DNA of 64,000 bases from Jejuia sp047345485 (GCF_047345485.1 NZ_JBLFEN010000003.1:424307-488306); one strand, 5' to 3'. Counted from the stretch's first letter, positions 9,501 to 17,619 are shown. Numbers and translations: made by a program. The notes: generated by a model not told the origin, from the sequence alone.

Positions 9501-10100
9501 TCATCTCATCCAGATATTTTTGCTATTGGAGAGATTGCAGAATTCAATAACCAATTGTTCGGAATTACCTCCGCTGCAGAAGAGCAAGCCAATATATTAG
9601 CCAATTTTATTGCGGGTGATGTGAGTTCGTCATACAGCGGTTCTGTTTTAATGAATATTTTAAAATTCAACGATTTAAATTTATGTAGTATTGGTGAAAT
9701 TAATGTTCCTGAAAATGACGATAGTTACGAAGAAATTATTTTTACTGATATTAAAAAGCGCTATTACAAAAAATGTATTGTAAAAGATGACTTATTAATT
9801 GGTGCTGTTTTAATGGGTGATAAAGCTGAGTTTGCAGAATTTAAAACCATGATTGACAGTAAGATTGAAATGGCTGAAAAGCGTGATAAACTACTTAGAG
9901 GATCATCAAACGATGTGCCAGTTATCGGGAAATTAGTATGCTCATGTAGTCAAGTTGGTGCAGGAAATATAGAAGAGGCCATAACTAAAGGTTGTACTGA
10001 TTTTACAGAACTTTGTGATAAAACTGGTGCAGGTTTAGGTTGTGGAAGTTGTAAAACTGAAGTTAGAGAAATACTTCAAAATTCAAAAGTATTAGCATAA
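6579..10100 (+). CDS. nasA: Assimilatory nitrate reductase fused to NirB-like flavin reductase and BFD-like domain
   Basis: A 1173-residue cytoplasmic fusion. Residues 1-680 are a molybdopterin oxidoreductase with N-terminal [4Fe-4S] cysteines 10, 13, 17 and 45 (CSYCGVGC ... MLCSKG) and the molydopterin-dinucleotide binding domain near 570-680. From about 705 a FAD/NAD(P)H pyridine-nucleotide oxidoreductase begins (first Rossmann motif GAGAAAF; second VVIVGGGLLGLE near 853). The last 60 residues form a BFD-like [2Fe-2S] domain with C-x-C and C-x2-C pairs (LVCSCSQ ... GCGSC). The protein could move electrons from NAD(P)H through FAD and Fe-S to the Mo site within one chain and reduce nitrate to nitrite. 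No signal peptide is present, as expected for assimilation. The stop overlaps the next start (TAATG). Confidence 0.9.
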   Translation: MVKNEVKTTCSYCGVGCGIIVKKDNNNTVFVEGDKDHPVNKGMLCSKGMNLHYVANDTSDRILYPEMRWSRSHPRERVSWDDALDRAASVFKSIIKKHGPDSVGFYVSGQSLTEEYYIANKLTKGFLGTNNIDTNSRLCMSSAVVGYKKTFGEDSVPISYADIELADTFLITGANPAWCHPILFRRLEKHKEEHPDVNIIVVDPRKTDTANFADLHLQLLPGTDVILYNAIGRCLYKRGLIDETFINNYTEGFKDYKDLIFETSLKQASKLCGVPEKDIRKAADMIGLSKGFISMWAMGLNQSMVGTDKNVSLLNLSLITGQVGKPGAGPFSLTGQPNAMGGREVGGMANLLAVHKDLMNEEHRREVAQFWGVDKINPKPGLTATEMFDALESGKMKAVWIACTNPLVSLPNLNRIEKAMKNSKFVVVQEISHKSDTVAFADLVLPAAAWLEKEGTMTNSERRISYLPKEIDAPGEARPDVEIFCDFAQRMGFRGFNFNNASEIYDEYASMTKGTNIDVSFLNYERLKTEGTFQWPVPEHRHKGTPRLFEDKKFYTPSQKAQFNLPSSIVNTSVLPNDTYPLILTTGRVRDQWHTMTKTGKVSRLKTHYPTPVLEIHPTDAYLYNIKNGTITEIKGENGVVRVRAKVTENIKKGVVFLPMHWGKQLQSNLNRANNLTNTHVDPVSKEPDFKFTRVSVSKYKKAPEKIIIAGAGAAAFRFVQNYREQNDTDEIHVFSKEPNLFYNRVLLPEYVTEELSWEQLLKIKEKELNKLNVHLHPETYITKINKAQKVVTDSNATTHSFDKLILATGSRAFIPKDVQIDLPGRFTMRNKIDADQFKSYLDATGLPPEEQHVVIVGGGLLGLELAAAMKHKNAKITIVQRASRLMERQLDRVSSKLLALDVQERGIQIYFDNEVSTVFDDEDTGDLNITLKSGKSITANAIVYAIGTIPNVEIARENGIKCTRGVKVNQHLQSSHPDIFAIGEIAEFNNQLFGITSAAEEQANILANFIAGDVSSSYSGSVLMNILKFNDLNLCSIGEINVPENDDSYEEIIFTDIKKRYYKKCIVKDDLLIGAVLMGDKAEFAEFKTMIDSKIEMAEKRDKLLRGSSNDVPVIGKLVCSCSQVGAGNIEEAITKGCTDFTELCDKTGAGLGCGSCKTEVREILQNSKVLA

Positions 10101-11536
10101 TGGAAGAGCCTTATAGATTAATGATTAACGGAGGTGTTTTGTCTCCAGGAGAACTAAAATATATTTGTGAAGCAGCAGAAGGTCTAGGGTTAGATGCAAT
10201 ATCCTTTGGTTCTCGACAAGATATAATTTTTCCTGAGGAAATTGATGAAAGTAAGTTTGCACAGTTTGACAAAATTAAATTTGTAAAACCAAAACGTGAT
10301 GGCGTAGAAAATATAGCATCCTCTTATGTTTCTACAGAAATTTTAGCAAGTACATCATGGTTAACAAGTGATAGGTATTTATATATTTTAGAGCAATTTA
10401 AACACACACCAAAACTAAGAATTAATGTTACAGACCCTATGCAACGATTAGTGCCGTTGTTTACAGGAAATGTAAATTTTATAGCCTCAGAACACGAAGA
10501 TTATTGGTATTTGTATTTGCGACTTCCAGGTTGGAAAAAAACCGAAATGTATCCTGCTTTAATTTACAGTTGGGATATGGATAAGATAGAATTGGCTATT
10601 GAAAATATATTAATTGAAGAACCCGAAACTATTGAGATGGTTTTCGATTTGGTAATAGATGCTATTGAAACAAATAACCGTACTGTTGATAAACCTCTAG
10701 AAGTACCGTTTTATCCATTTCCATATTATGAAGGGATGAATCGTATTGGGCAAGATAGGTATTGGTTGGGTTTGTATTGGCGAAATAACAGATACGATAT
10801 TCCGTTTTTAAAAGCCATGTGTGATTTATGTTCAGAGAATAAAATTGGTAAAATATCTATTACCCCTTGGAAATCATTTATCGTAAAAGGTATCCCGTTA
10901 AAAGCAAAGTTACACTGGGAAAAGTTTTTAGGTAAGTATGGTATCAATGTGAGACACTCTATGTTAGAGATGAATTGGCATTTACCAGTAAATGATAAAG
11001 CAGCCTTAAGTTTAAAAAAATATTTGGTTACAAATTTTGATCAAAACGATATTAGTACTTATGGTTTAACCTTTGGTATAACTAGTTTTGATAGTGATAC
11101 ATACAACTTTACATCCATAGTTATAGAAAAAAATAGATCGCCAGAAATCAATGGAGATTTTACTATTAGAGATACTTATAATTTGCTTTATGCTAAAAAT
11201 TTCGATTCAAATACACGAGAATATATCATGCATGTTCAAGATGTAGATAAATTAGAGTTACCTGGGTTGCTCATGGAACTAAGTCAGTTGTATTTTGAGC
11301 AATTAGGGGTTGAGCGTGATGATGTAACACAACAAGCAGAAACAAAAGAAACTACAGAAGAGGAAGTACATCAATGTTCAGAATGTATGACTATCTACAA
11401 TGATACCTACGGTGATATTACGCAAGGGATTCCTCCAAATACACCATTTAAAAATTTACCATCTGATTATATGTGCTCTCTGTGTGAAGCCCCAAAAAGT
11501 AGTTTTAAAACAAAAGTATTAGTAAAATCTTTGTAA
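10100..11536 (+). CDS. Rubredoxin-tailed nitrite/sulfite-reductase-like protein, partner of nitrate reductase
   Basis: A 478-residue soluble protein. The N-terminus (LSPGELKYICEAAEGLGLD ... FGSRQDI) resembles the ferredoxin-like half domain of nitrite/sulfite reductases, and the layout suggests two such halves. I find none of the cysteine-rich motifs that bind siroheme and [4Fe-4S] in NirA or CysI, so catalysis by that chemistry is unlikely. The C-terminus (about 424-470) is a rubredoxin domain with two C-x2-C knuckles (CSEC ... CSLC). Its start codon overlaps the nitrate reductase stop, implying translational coupling and probably a complex. The likely role is electron transfer or assembly for nitrate reductase (inference). 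Confidence 0.75.
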   Translation: MEEPYRLMINGGVLSPGELKYICEAAEGLGLDAISFGSRQDIIFPEEIDESKFAQFDKIKFVKPKRDGVENIASSYVSTEILASTSWLTSDRYLYILEQFKHTPKLRINVTDPMQRLVPLFTGNVNFIASEHEDYWYLYLRLPGWKKTEMYPALIYSWDMDKIELAIENILIEEPETIEMVFDLVIDAIETNNRTVDKPLEVPFYPFPYYEGMNRIGQDRYWLGLYWRNNRYDIPFLKAMCDLCSENKIGKISITPWKSFIVKGIPLKAKLHWEKFLGKYGINVRHSMLEMNWHLPVNDKAALSLKKYLVTNFDQNDISTYGLTFGITSFDSDTYNFTSIVIEKNRSPEINGDFTIRDTYNLLYAKNFDSNTREYIMHVQDVDKLELPGLLMELSQLYFEQLGVERDDVTQQAETKETTEEEVHQCSECMTIYNDTYGDITQGIPPNTPFKNLPSDYMCSLCEAPKSSFKTKVLVKSL

Positions 11537-11544
11537 GCTGTAAA

Positions 11545-11635
11545 CCATTCGTCTATAGAAAACTGCCATCAATCTTTAGATTATAATAACTATACAGAAA
11601 TTTTTAATTTAACATGTATTTGTGAAGCATATTTG
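11545..11635 (+). promoter_or_regulatory. LytTR-type site A and -7 element before the 97-residue ORF
   Basis: CCATTCGTC at 11545-11553 is followed 21 bases later by CCATCAATC at 11566-11574. A CATATTTG element at 11628-11635 (one mismatch to TAnnTTTG) begins 62 bases after the second half-site and 29 bases before the ATG at 11665. In sites D, E and F the same 62-base distance runs from the first half-site, so A is shifted by exactly 21 bases, about two helical turns. Confidence 0.65.
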
Positions 11636-11664
11636 CACATAGATAACAAAAATTAAACTTTAAT

Positions 11665-11958
11665 ATGTTAATTAATATAGAAATTGGAGCTTTACGTTTT
11701 AAACTAACTTTGGGGATTAAACGTCAAAAAAAAATAAACTCAAAAAAAACAATACAACTTAAACCTAAAACAAAATTAAGTGACAATATGAGTTTGGTTT
11801 TAAATAAAAATTTAAAGCATCTAAATTTTATTGACCGTTTAGAAATGAACTATAGCCAAAATCAATTAAATGCTTTACCATACCTAGAAGAATTAAAGCG
11901 TATTAAGCTAGAAGCACAAAAAAACACTTTATCGGTTTTTAATACTAAAGTAGCTTAA
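11665..11958 (+). CDS. Small basic protein of unknown function
   Basis: A 97-residue, lysine-rich protein without signal peptide, membrane segment or recognisable domain; I do not recognise it. The N-terminus (MLINIEIGALRFKLTLGIK) could form a beta-hairpin and the rest looks helical. It lies alone between the nitrate reductase operon and the H-NOX phosphorelay operon, on the same strand as both. It has its own LytTR-type site (A) and -7-like element at a sensible distance, which is the main reason to accept it as a gene. A role in the local regulon is possible but unsupported by sequence. Confidence 0.55.
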   Translation: MLINIEIGALRFKLTLGIKRQKKINSKKTIQLKPKTKLSDNMSLVLNKNLKHLNFIDRLEMNYSQNQLNALPYLEELKRIKLEAQKNTLSVFNTKVA

Positions 11959-11973
11959 AATAAACTCATAAAA

Positions 11974-12003
11974 CCATTCGTCGACACTTAAGCGTCATTC
12001 AGC
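11974..12003 (+). promoter_or_regulatory. LytTR-type site B before the phosphorelay operon
   Basis: CCATTCGTC at 11974-11982 is repeated as TCATTCAGC at 11995-12003, 21 bases downstream. The start codon of the first operon gene is at 12084. The position 62 bases after the first half-site holds CATTATTC, a poor match to TAnnTTTG. As the operon's last gene encodes a LytTR regulator, the site implies autoregulation. Confidence 0.6.
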
Positions 12004-12083
12004 TATACTAAAATCCAAATTAGCGAAATACAATCCATTATTCCTTCTACTTCAATTAATTTAACATTTTAAAACTAGAGATT

Positions 12084-12494
12084 ATGAATACATTAAACAT
12101 ATTGCTCATTGAGGATGATATGATAGAAGTTATGAAGTTTAAGAGAACAATTTCTAAACTAGAATTACATCATAATATAGTTGAAGCTAATAACGGCGAA
12201 GAAGCGCTGAAAATTTTACAAAAAAAAGATGAATTACCTGACATTATTTTATTAGATTTGAATATGCCAAAATTAAATGGCATAGAATTTTTAAATATTT
12301 TGAAGCAAGATGATCTTTTAAGACATATACCAACAATAATATTAACAACTTCTAACAATCAAAGAGATTTATTAGAATGTTATAAAATAGGAATAGCAGG
12401 TTACGTGTTAAAACCTCTAAAATATGAAGACTACGTATTAAAAATAGAAAAATTATTAGGGTATTGGAGTATTAATGAATTAAAACAAGTTTAA
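12084..12494 (+). CDS. CheY-like (Rcp1-type) single-domain response regulator
   Basis: A 136-residue receiver with no output domain. The acidic pair is in LLIEDDMIE, the phospho-acceptor is Asp58 in LLDLNMPKLNG, and the conserved Lys is in YVLKPLKYEDY. The sequence is of the Rcp1/CheY group often paired with cytoplasmic kinases of the type encoded just downstream. It opens a seven-gene operon; its stop codon is followed immediately by the H-NOX start (TAAATG). It may shuttle phosphate to or from the kinases or act on a protein partner. Confidence 0.88.
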   Translation: MNTLNILLIEDDMIEVMKFKRTISKLELHHNIVEANNGEEALKILQKKDELPDIILLDLNMPKLNGIEFLNILKQDDLLRHIPTIILTTSNNQRDLLECYKIGIAGYVLKPLKYEDYVLKIEKLLGYWSINELKQV

Positions 12495-13034
12495 ATGAAA
12501 GGTATAGTGTTTACAGAATTTCTTGATTTGGTTGAAGATAAATTTGGACTAGAAGTGGTTGATAAAATCATAACACAGTCTAATTTAGATTCTGGGGGTA
12601 TTTATACGTCTGTAGGTACTTATAAATTTTCTGAAATGCTGCAACTACTACAGCATTTAAGTGCACATACAAATATCTCCATAGATGATTTATTATTAGT
12701 GTATGCAGAACATTTTTTCAGTGTTATAGAAACGAGTTATCCTGGGCTTTTGGCAACGTATAAAGACCCTATCGATATGTTATCTTCTATTGAAAATCAT
12801 ATACATGTTGAGGTAAGAAAAATATATCCTGATGCAGAATTACCAACATTTGAAATTGTTGAGAAAACGGAAAATTCTCTTGTTATGATTTATAAATCTA
12901 GTAGAGCCATGCATCATTTTGGATTAGGCTTAATGAATAAAACTTTTGAGCACTTTAATTCTAAAGCAAGTATAGTTTTAGAAAAATTGAATGATGATGG
13001 AACAGAAGTTAAGTTTTTGATTAATAAAAATTAA
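12495..13034 (+). CDS. H-NOX heme-based nitric oxide/oxygen sensor
   Basis: A 179-residue stand-alone heme NO-binding domain. The proximal heme ligand is the histidine at about 104 in NHIHVEVRKIYP, and the heme-propionate motif Y-x-S-x-R is present as YKSSR at 133-137. The length is typical of bacterial H-NOX proteins. In Vibrio and Shewanella such proteins bind NO and modulate a partner histidine kinase that controls biofilm or quorum pathways. Here the stop overlaps the start of a cytoplasmic histidine kinase (TAATG), strongly suggesting the same sensor-kinase pairing. Ligand preference (NO alone or also oxygen) cannot be fixed from sequence. Confidence 0.92.
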   Translation: MKGIVFTEFLDLVEDKFGLEVVDKIITQSNLDSGGIYTSVGTYKFSEMLQLLQHLSAHTNISIDDLLLVYAEHFFSVIETSYPGLLATYKDPIDMLSSIENHIHVEVRKIYPDAELPTFEIVEKTENSLVMIYKSSRAMHHFGLGLMNKTFEHFNSKASIVLEKLNDDGTEVKFLINKN

Positions 13035-14245
13035 TGAGTCAAAATCAAATAGATATATTAAAACGTGCACTAGCGCGAGAAAAAGCAGCAAGAAAACAAG
13101 CAGAAAAAATTCTTGAAAGTAAAGCAGATGAACTTTATGTAGCCAACCAAAAACTCGAGAAATCTTATTTAGAGCTTGAAGCCATACTCAATAAAACAGA
13201 TTCTCAATTACAAGGCGTTTTTGAAAATATAGTTGATGCCTATGTTATCATGGACTTAATGGGTAATATTCTTAAAATGAATGACGCTGCTGTTAGTCTT
13301 TTAGGTTTTGATAACTCAAAAGTAGATTTTAATTTACTTGATATGGCACATCCAGACGAAATGCAACGTGTAGCACAATCATTTAAAGCTTTACTTATTA
13401 ATGGTACACTTACAGATTTCCATCTTAAAATTATCACCCAAGAAAAAGTTGAAAAACTAGTACACATAAATGCTAGTATTATTTATGATAATGGAGAGGC
13501 TGTCGCTGCTCAGGGTATAGTTAGAGATATTACAGAGATGAATAGTCTACAAATACAAAAAGAAAAGCTACTTGAAAAATTAGAAAAAAGTAATAACGAA
13601 CTTCAAGAATACGCTCATATAGTATCTCACGATTTAAAATCGCCGTTGCGAAGTATAGATGCTTTAGTAAATTGGATTAAAGAAGATAACCAAGATAAAC
13701 TCGACGAAACCAGTCTACAAAATTTTGATTTAATTGAAACCACATTGGAAAAGATGGAACAATTAATTTCTGATGTATTGATGTATTCAAGTGTTGGTGC
13801 CGAAACTTTAGAAAAACAAATAGTAGATTTAGATGCTTTGGTAACCGATTTAAAAACCATTTTGTTTGTTCCAGAACATGTCTCAATCTCAGTTTTAAAT
13901 ACGCTTCCTAAAATAGAAGGAGAAAAAGTTAAACTGCAACAATTATTTCAAAACTTAATAAGTAATGCCATAAAGTTTATAGATAAAAAAGTAGGTTTGG
14001 TTGAAGTAGATGTAAAGGATAATGGAACACATTATCAATTTTTAATTAAAGATAATGGCATTGGGATTGAAGAAAAATTTCATGATAAAATTTTTAAAAT
14101 ATTCCATACATTAAATAAAAGTAAAGATTCAACAGGTATAGGGCTCTCTATTGTTAAAAAAATTGTGGATTTACACGAAGGTGACATTTGGTTAGAAAGT
14201 AAACCAAATATTGGCACAACCTTCTTTTTTACTCTCAAAAAATAA
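13034..14245 (+). CDS. Cytoplasmic PAS histidine kinase, probable H-NOX partner
   Basis: A 403-residue kinase with no membrane segment. Residues 5-60 are a coiled coil, 60-175 a PAS domain ending in a PAC motif (GIVRDITEMN), then a HisKA domain with His199 in HIVSHDLKSPL and a HATPase domain with NLISNAIKF and DNGIGI. Its start overlaps the H-NOX stop, so it is the likely target of H-NOX control. Phosphate could pass to the CheY-like protein, the Hpt protein or the LytTR regulator of the same operon. Catalytic residues look intact. Confidence 0.88.
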   Translation: MSQNQIDILKRALAREKAARKQAEKILESKADELYVANQKLEKSYLELEAILNKTDSQLQGVFENIVDAYVIMDLMGNILKMNDAAVSLLGFDNSKVDFNLLDMAHPDEMQRVAQSFKALLINGTLTDFHLKIITQEKVEKLVHINASIIYDNGEAVAAQGIVRDITEMNSLQIQKEKLLEKLEKSNNELQEYAHIVSHDLKSPLRSIDALVNWIKEDNQDKLDETSLQNFDLIETTLEKMEQLISDVLMYSSVGAETLEKQIVDLDALVTDLKTILFVPEHVSISVLNTLPKIEGEKVKLQQLFQNLISNAIKFIDKKVGLVEVDVKDNGTHYQFLIKDNGIGIEEKFHDKIFKIFHTLNKSKDSTGIGLSIVKKIVDLHEGDIWLESKPNIGTTFFFTLKK

Positions 14246-14248
14246 TAC

Positions 14249-15382
14249 ATGAAAACAGTACAATTAAAAAAACATAAAGAAAGTAATTGGGACTATCTAT
14301 CACCAAAACAACCCCTGTCTAAACCCTTAGTATTGGTTTTAGGAAACAGGTATATGCTAGAGCACGATACTGTTTTTGAAGATGTAAAAACATTATTTCC
14401 AGATGGGCACATAGTTTTTGGTTCCACAAGTGGTGATATTACTTCAAATAGTGTTGATGATGATAGCATCACGATAACAGCAATTGAGTTTGAAAAAACA
14501 GAGTTTTTGATTAAGACGAGTAATGTTTTAAATACAGATTTAGATAGCCACAAAACAGGAGTTGATTTATTAAAGGAATTTCCAGAGCAAGGTTTAAAAT
14601 ACGTTTTTGTTTTATCAGAAGGGAGTTTTATAAATGGAAGCGAGCTTACCAAAGGGATGAATACGTCTACTACCGATAATATTTTAATTACTGGTGGTTT
14701 GTGTGGCGATGGTGCACGTTTTGAAAAAACACTAGCAGGTTATAATGAGAACCCTAAACCAGGAGAAATTATAGCCATTGGATTTTATGGTGAGTCGTTT
14801 GAAGCTTCATTTTCTATTCATGGTGGTTGGACACCCTTTGGTCCAGAACGCGTTGTAACCAAATCAGAATCTAATGTGTTATATGAGTTAGATAACCAAC
14901 CAGCACTAGATTTATATAAAAAATATTTAGGTGATAAGTCTAAAGAGTTACCATCAGCAGCTTTACTGTACCCTTTAAATGTTAAGTCTACAGAAGAAAA
15001 ACAATCTTTTGTGCGTACCATTTTAAATATAGACGAAGCGGATAATACCATGATACTAGCTGGAGATATCCCCGTAAATTCTAAAGTACAATTGATGATG
15101 ACAAACGTGGATAAGATAGCTAATGCATCAGAACGCGCTGCGAAACAAGCATTAGAATTGAGACACGCAAAACCACAATTAGCCTTATTAGTGAGTTGTA
15201 TTGGTAGAAAATTAGTTTTAGATCAGCGGGTAGAAGAAGAAATAGAAGAAGTGGTTGCCGTATTAGGAGATGATACAACTATATGTGGGTTTTATTCTTA
15301 TGGGGAAATTGCACCGTTTCATGGAGAGCAAAATTGCCAGTTACACAATCAAACCATGACGATAACGCTAATTAGCGAATAA
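14249..15382 (+). CDS. FIST domain sensory protein
   Basis: A 377-residue cytoplasmic protein with FIST_N (about 30-200; GSTSGDI and TGGLCGDGA segments) and FIST_C (about 215-360, ending GFYSYGEIAP). FIST domains are predicted ligand-binding sensors, proposed to bind small molecules such as amino acids, and are usually encoded beside histidine kinases or diguanylate cyclases. It starts 3 bases after the first kinase and its stop overlaps the start of the second kinase (TAATG). It is probably a second sensory input, by analogy with the H-NOX/kinase pair upstream. Confidence 0.88.
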   Translation: MKTVQLKKHKESNWDYLSPKQPLSKPLVLVLGNRYMLEHDTVFEDVKTLFPDGHIVFGSTSGDITSNSVDDDSITITAIEFEKTEFLIKTSNVLNTDLDSHKTGVDLLKEFPEQGLKYVFVLSEGSFINGSELTKGMNTSTTDNILITGGLCGDGARFEKTLAGYNENPKPGEIIAIGFYGESFEASFSIHGGWTPFGPERVVTKSESNVLYELDNQPALDLYKKYLGDKSKELPSAALLYPLNVKSTEEKQSFVRTILNIDEADNTMILAGDIPVNSKVQLMMTNVDKIANASERAAKQALELRHAKPQLALLVSCIGRKLVLDQRVEEEIEEVVAVLGDDTTICGFYSYGEIAPFHGEQNCQLHNQTMTITLISE

Positions 15383-16431
15383 TGAATTCTTTACTAAAAC
15401 GTCAAATAAGAAAATACCTTTCTGAAGAACAAGCATCATCAGAGCAAATGGAAGCATTTTTAAATGCCGTAAATAGCTCATATACTAATTTTGATGAACA
15501 ATATGTGATGCAACAAAGAGCAATGTCTATCAGTTCTGAAGAATTATTTATTGCCAATACACAATTAAAAAATGAAGCTGTAGCCCAAAAGGACGTTATT
15601 GATAAGTTAAAACATATTATTGAAACACTTAAGTTTTACGAATTGCCACATAATTCCGCTATAGATACTGTAGATTTAGATGGTTCTAAGCTAGTGGATT
15701 TTATTGATAATCAAACCAAAGAGATTATAAAAATTAATAAACAACGGGAAAAACTTCTTGAAGAATTAGCACATCAAAATCAGGAATTAAGTGATTATGC
15801 ACATATGGTATCTCACGATTTAAAATCACCACTACGAAGTATAGATGCGTTAACCGCTTGGTTATATGAAGATTATAAAGATGAACTAGATGCAGAAGGT
15901 GCTAAAAATTTAAAATTAATTAGAAACAATGTAGAAAAAATGGATACACTAATCAGTGGTATTTTAGATTATTCTACTATTACAAAAAATCAAACAGAGT
16001 GTTATGATGTTGATATTAATTTATTAATAGAAAGTATTTTATCTGCTTCATTATTGCCAGAACATATAAGTGTTAATATTACATCAAAATTACCTATAGT
16101 TAAAGGTGATAAATACAGGTTACAACAGCTGTTTCAAAACCTTTTGGATAATGCCATAAAATATAATGATAAAGCAAAGGGATTTATAGAGATAGGTGTA
16201 GAAGACGTAAATGACTTTTGGAGATTTAAAATAACAGATAATGGTAAAGGGATAGAGGATACCTATTTTGATAAGATATTCAAAACATTTCAAAAATTAG
16301 AAAATAACCCACAATCTTCTGGAATTGGATTAGCTGTAGTTAAAAAGATAGTCAATCTTTATAACGGTAAAATTTGGCTAGAGTCTACACTAGGAGAGGG
16401 CACAACATTTTACTTCACATTAAAAAAATAA
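15382..16431 (+). CDS. Cytoplasmic histidine kinase, probable FIST partner
   Basis: A 349-residue kinase without transmembrane helices or PAS domain. A helical N-terminal region (1-125) precedes a HisKA domain with His145 in HMVSHDLKSPL and a HATPase with NLLDNAIKY and DNGKGI. Its catalytic core closely resembles the kinase at 13034-14245, suggesting duplication with different sensory partners. The start overlaps the FIST gene stop, pointing to FIST as its regulator. It would feed the downstream Hpt or LytTR proteins. Confidence 0.87.
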   Translation: MNSLLKRQIRKYLSEEQASSEQMEAFLNAVNSSYTNFDEQYVMQQRAMSISSEELFIANTQLKNEAVAQKDVIDKLKHIIETLKFYELPHNSAIDTVDLDGSKLVDFIDNQTKEIIKINKQREKLLEELAHQNQELSDYAHMVSHDLKSPLRSIDALTAWLYEDYKDELDAEGAKNLKLIRNNVEKMDTLISGILDYSTITKNQTECYDVDINLLIESILSASLLPEHISVNITSKLPIVKGDKYRLQQLFQNLLDNAIKYNDKAKGFIEIGVEDVNDFWRFKITDNGKGIEDTYFDKIFKTFQKLENNPQSSGIGLAVVKKIVNLYNGKIWLESTLGEGTTFYFTLKK

Positions 16432-16434
16432 CAT

Positions 16435-16752
16435 ATGGAACAACCAAATTTATCCTACATTAACGAGTTATCTCGAGGAGACGATGCTTTTAGAGATAAG
16501 CTAATTTCAATCGTGAAAACAGAATTTCCACATGAAAAGGCACAATATTTTGAAAATTTTGAATCTAAAAATTTTAGAGAAACTGCACAAAACGTCCATA
16601 AACTTAAACATAAAATTAGTATTTTAGGCCTTGAAAAAAGCTATACTATAGCTGAAGATTACGAAAATAGTTTGAGAGAAAGTAATATCTCAGGACACGA
16701 AGTATTTAACGAAATTCTCCAAATAATGACAGACTATTTAGAGACTTTGTAA
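16435..16752 (+). CDS. Hpt domain phosphotransfer protein
   Basis: A 105-residue helical protein matching a histidine phosphotransfer domain. The motif HKLKHKISILGLEK places the phospho-accepting His at residue 55, with the usual downstream Lys and Gly. Such proteins relay phosphate between receiver domains. The gene lies 3 bases after the second kinase and 10 bases before the LytTR regulator. It suggests a multi-step relay among the CheY-like receiver, kinases and LytTR output of this operon. Confidence 0.82.
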   Translation: MEQPNLSYINELSRGDDAFRDKLISIVKTEFPHEKAQYFENFESKNFRETAQNVHKLKHKISILGLEKSYTIAEDYENSLRESNISGHEVFNEILQIMTDYLETL

Positions 16753-16762
16753 AGTTTTTTTA

Positions 16763-17473
16763 ATGAATTGTATTATTATTGATGATGAGGCCGTAGCAAG
16801 AGTAATCATTTCTCAGTTGTGCTCAAAAATACCAGAATTAAACGTTTTGGAAGAGTTCTCAAACGCTATGCAAGCTATTAAATATTTAAATCACAATAGG
16901 GTAGATTTAATATTTTTAGACATTCACATGCCAGATTTTACTGGTTTTGATTTTATTCAAACGCTTAAAGATCCTCCTAAAATAATTTTAATTACTTCAG
17001 ATGCTCAATTTGCTATAAAAGCATTCGAATACGATTGTATTGTGGATTATTTAGTTAAGCCCATTACCTTACCACGTTTTGAAAAAACAATAAAGAAAGC
17101 AGAGTTATTTGCTTCTACCATATCTAAGTCTCATGTTAATGATAAACTAGAAACAACATCAGGTTACAACCTTTATGTAAATATAGATAGACGACTTATA
17201 AAAATAGATATACCAAGTATATACTTAATTGAAGCAAAAGGAGACTATATTCATATTAAAACTGATGATAAAAATTACACGGTACATTCTACCTTAAAAA
17301 AAATTGAAGAGAAGCTACCTCATAGTTCATTTCTAAAAGTACATCGTTCGTACATAATTAACGTTCATAAAATTATTGATATAGAAGATAATAGTGTACT
17401 TATAAAAAAAGACGTAATTCCTGTAAGTCGCTCTAACCGACCAGAATTAATGAAGCGTTTAAACTTGCTTTGA
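16763..17473 (+). CDS. LytTR-family response regulator
   Basis: A 236-residue regulator. The receiver domain has the acidic residues in IIDDEA, phospho-acceptor Asp53 in FLDIHMPDFTG and the conserved Lys in YLVKPI. After a linker, residues 140-236 form a LytTR DNA-binding domain (IYLIEAKGDYIHIKT ... FLKVHRSYIINVHKI ... VSRSNRPELMKRL). LytTR domains bind two direct repeats about two helical turns apart. Repeats with that geometry (CCATTCGTC, 21 bp) occur before this operon and several genes in the window, so it is the best candidate to bind them. It is the last gene of the H-NOX/FIST operon. Confidence 0.9.
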   Translation: MNCIIIDDEAVARVIISQLCSKIPELNVLEEFSNAMQAIKYLNHNRVDLIFLDIHMPDFTGFDFIQTLKDPPKIILITSDAQFAIKAFEYDCIVDYLVKPITLPRFEKTIKKAELFASTISKSHVNDKLETTSGYNLYVNIDRRLIKIDIPSIYLIEAKGDYIHIKTDDKNYTVHSTLKKIEEKLPHSSFLKVHRSYIINVHKIIDIEDNSVLIKKDVIPVSRSNRPELMKRLNLL

Positions 17474-17493
17474 TAGACCATTTAAATGTAGTC

Positions 17494-17593
17494 TGTCATT
17501 TCGACGCTAGGAGAAATCACATCATATTACGTGTTAATCAGCATCTACTTACTCGAATGTGATGTCTCAATCGTTCCTCATGTCGACATGACA
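17494..17593. repeat. Interspersed palindromic unit 1
   Basis: A left arm beginning GTCATTTCGACGC and a right arm ending ATGTCGACATGAC form a long imperfect hairpin of about 100 bases just after the LytTR gene. The same unit recurs at 17993-18093, and its left arm alone at 17620-17650. It could also serve as a terminator for the phosphorelay operon. Confidence 0.75.
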
Positions 17594-17619
17594 ACACGCA
17601 TATTAATTTAGTATCCGTA

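Noticed and set aside
10100..11536. Functional siroheme nitrite or sulfite reductase
   Set aside because: The cysteine motifs for siroheme and the [4Fe-4S] cluster are absent; only the half-domain likeness and the rubredoxin tail are supported.
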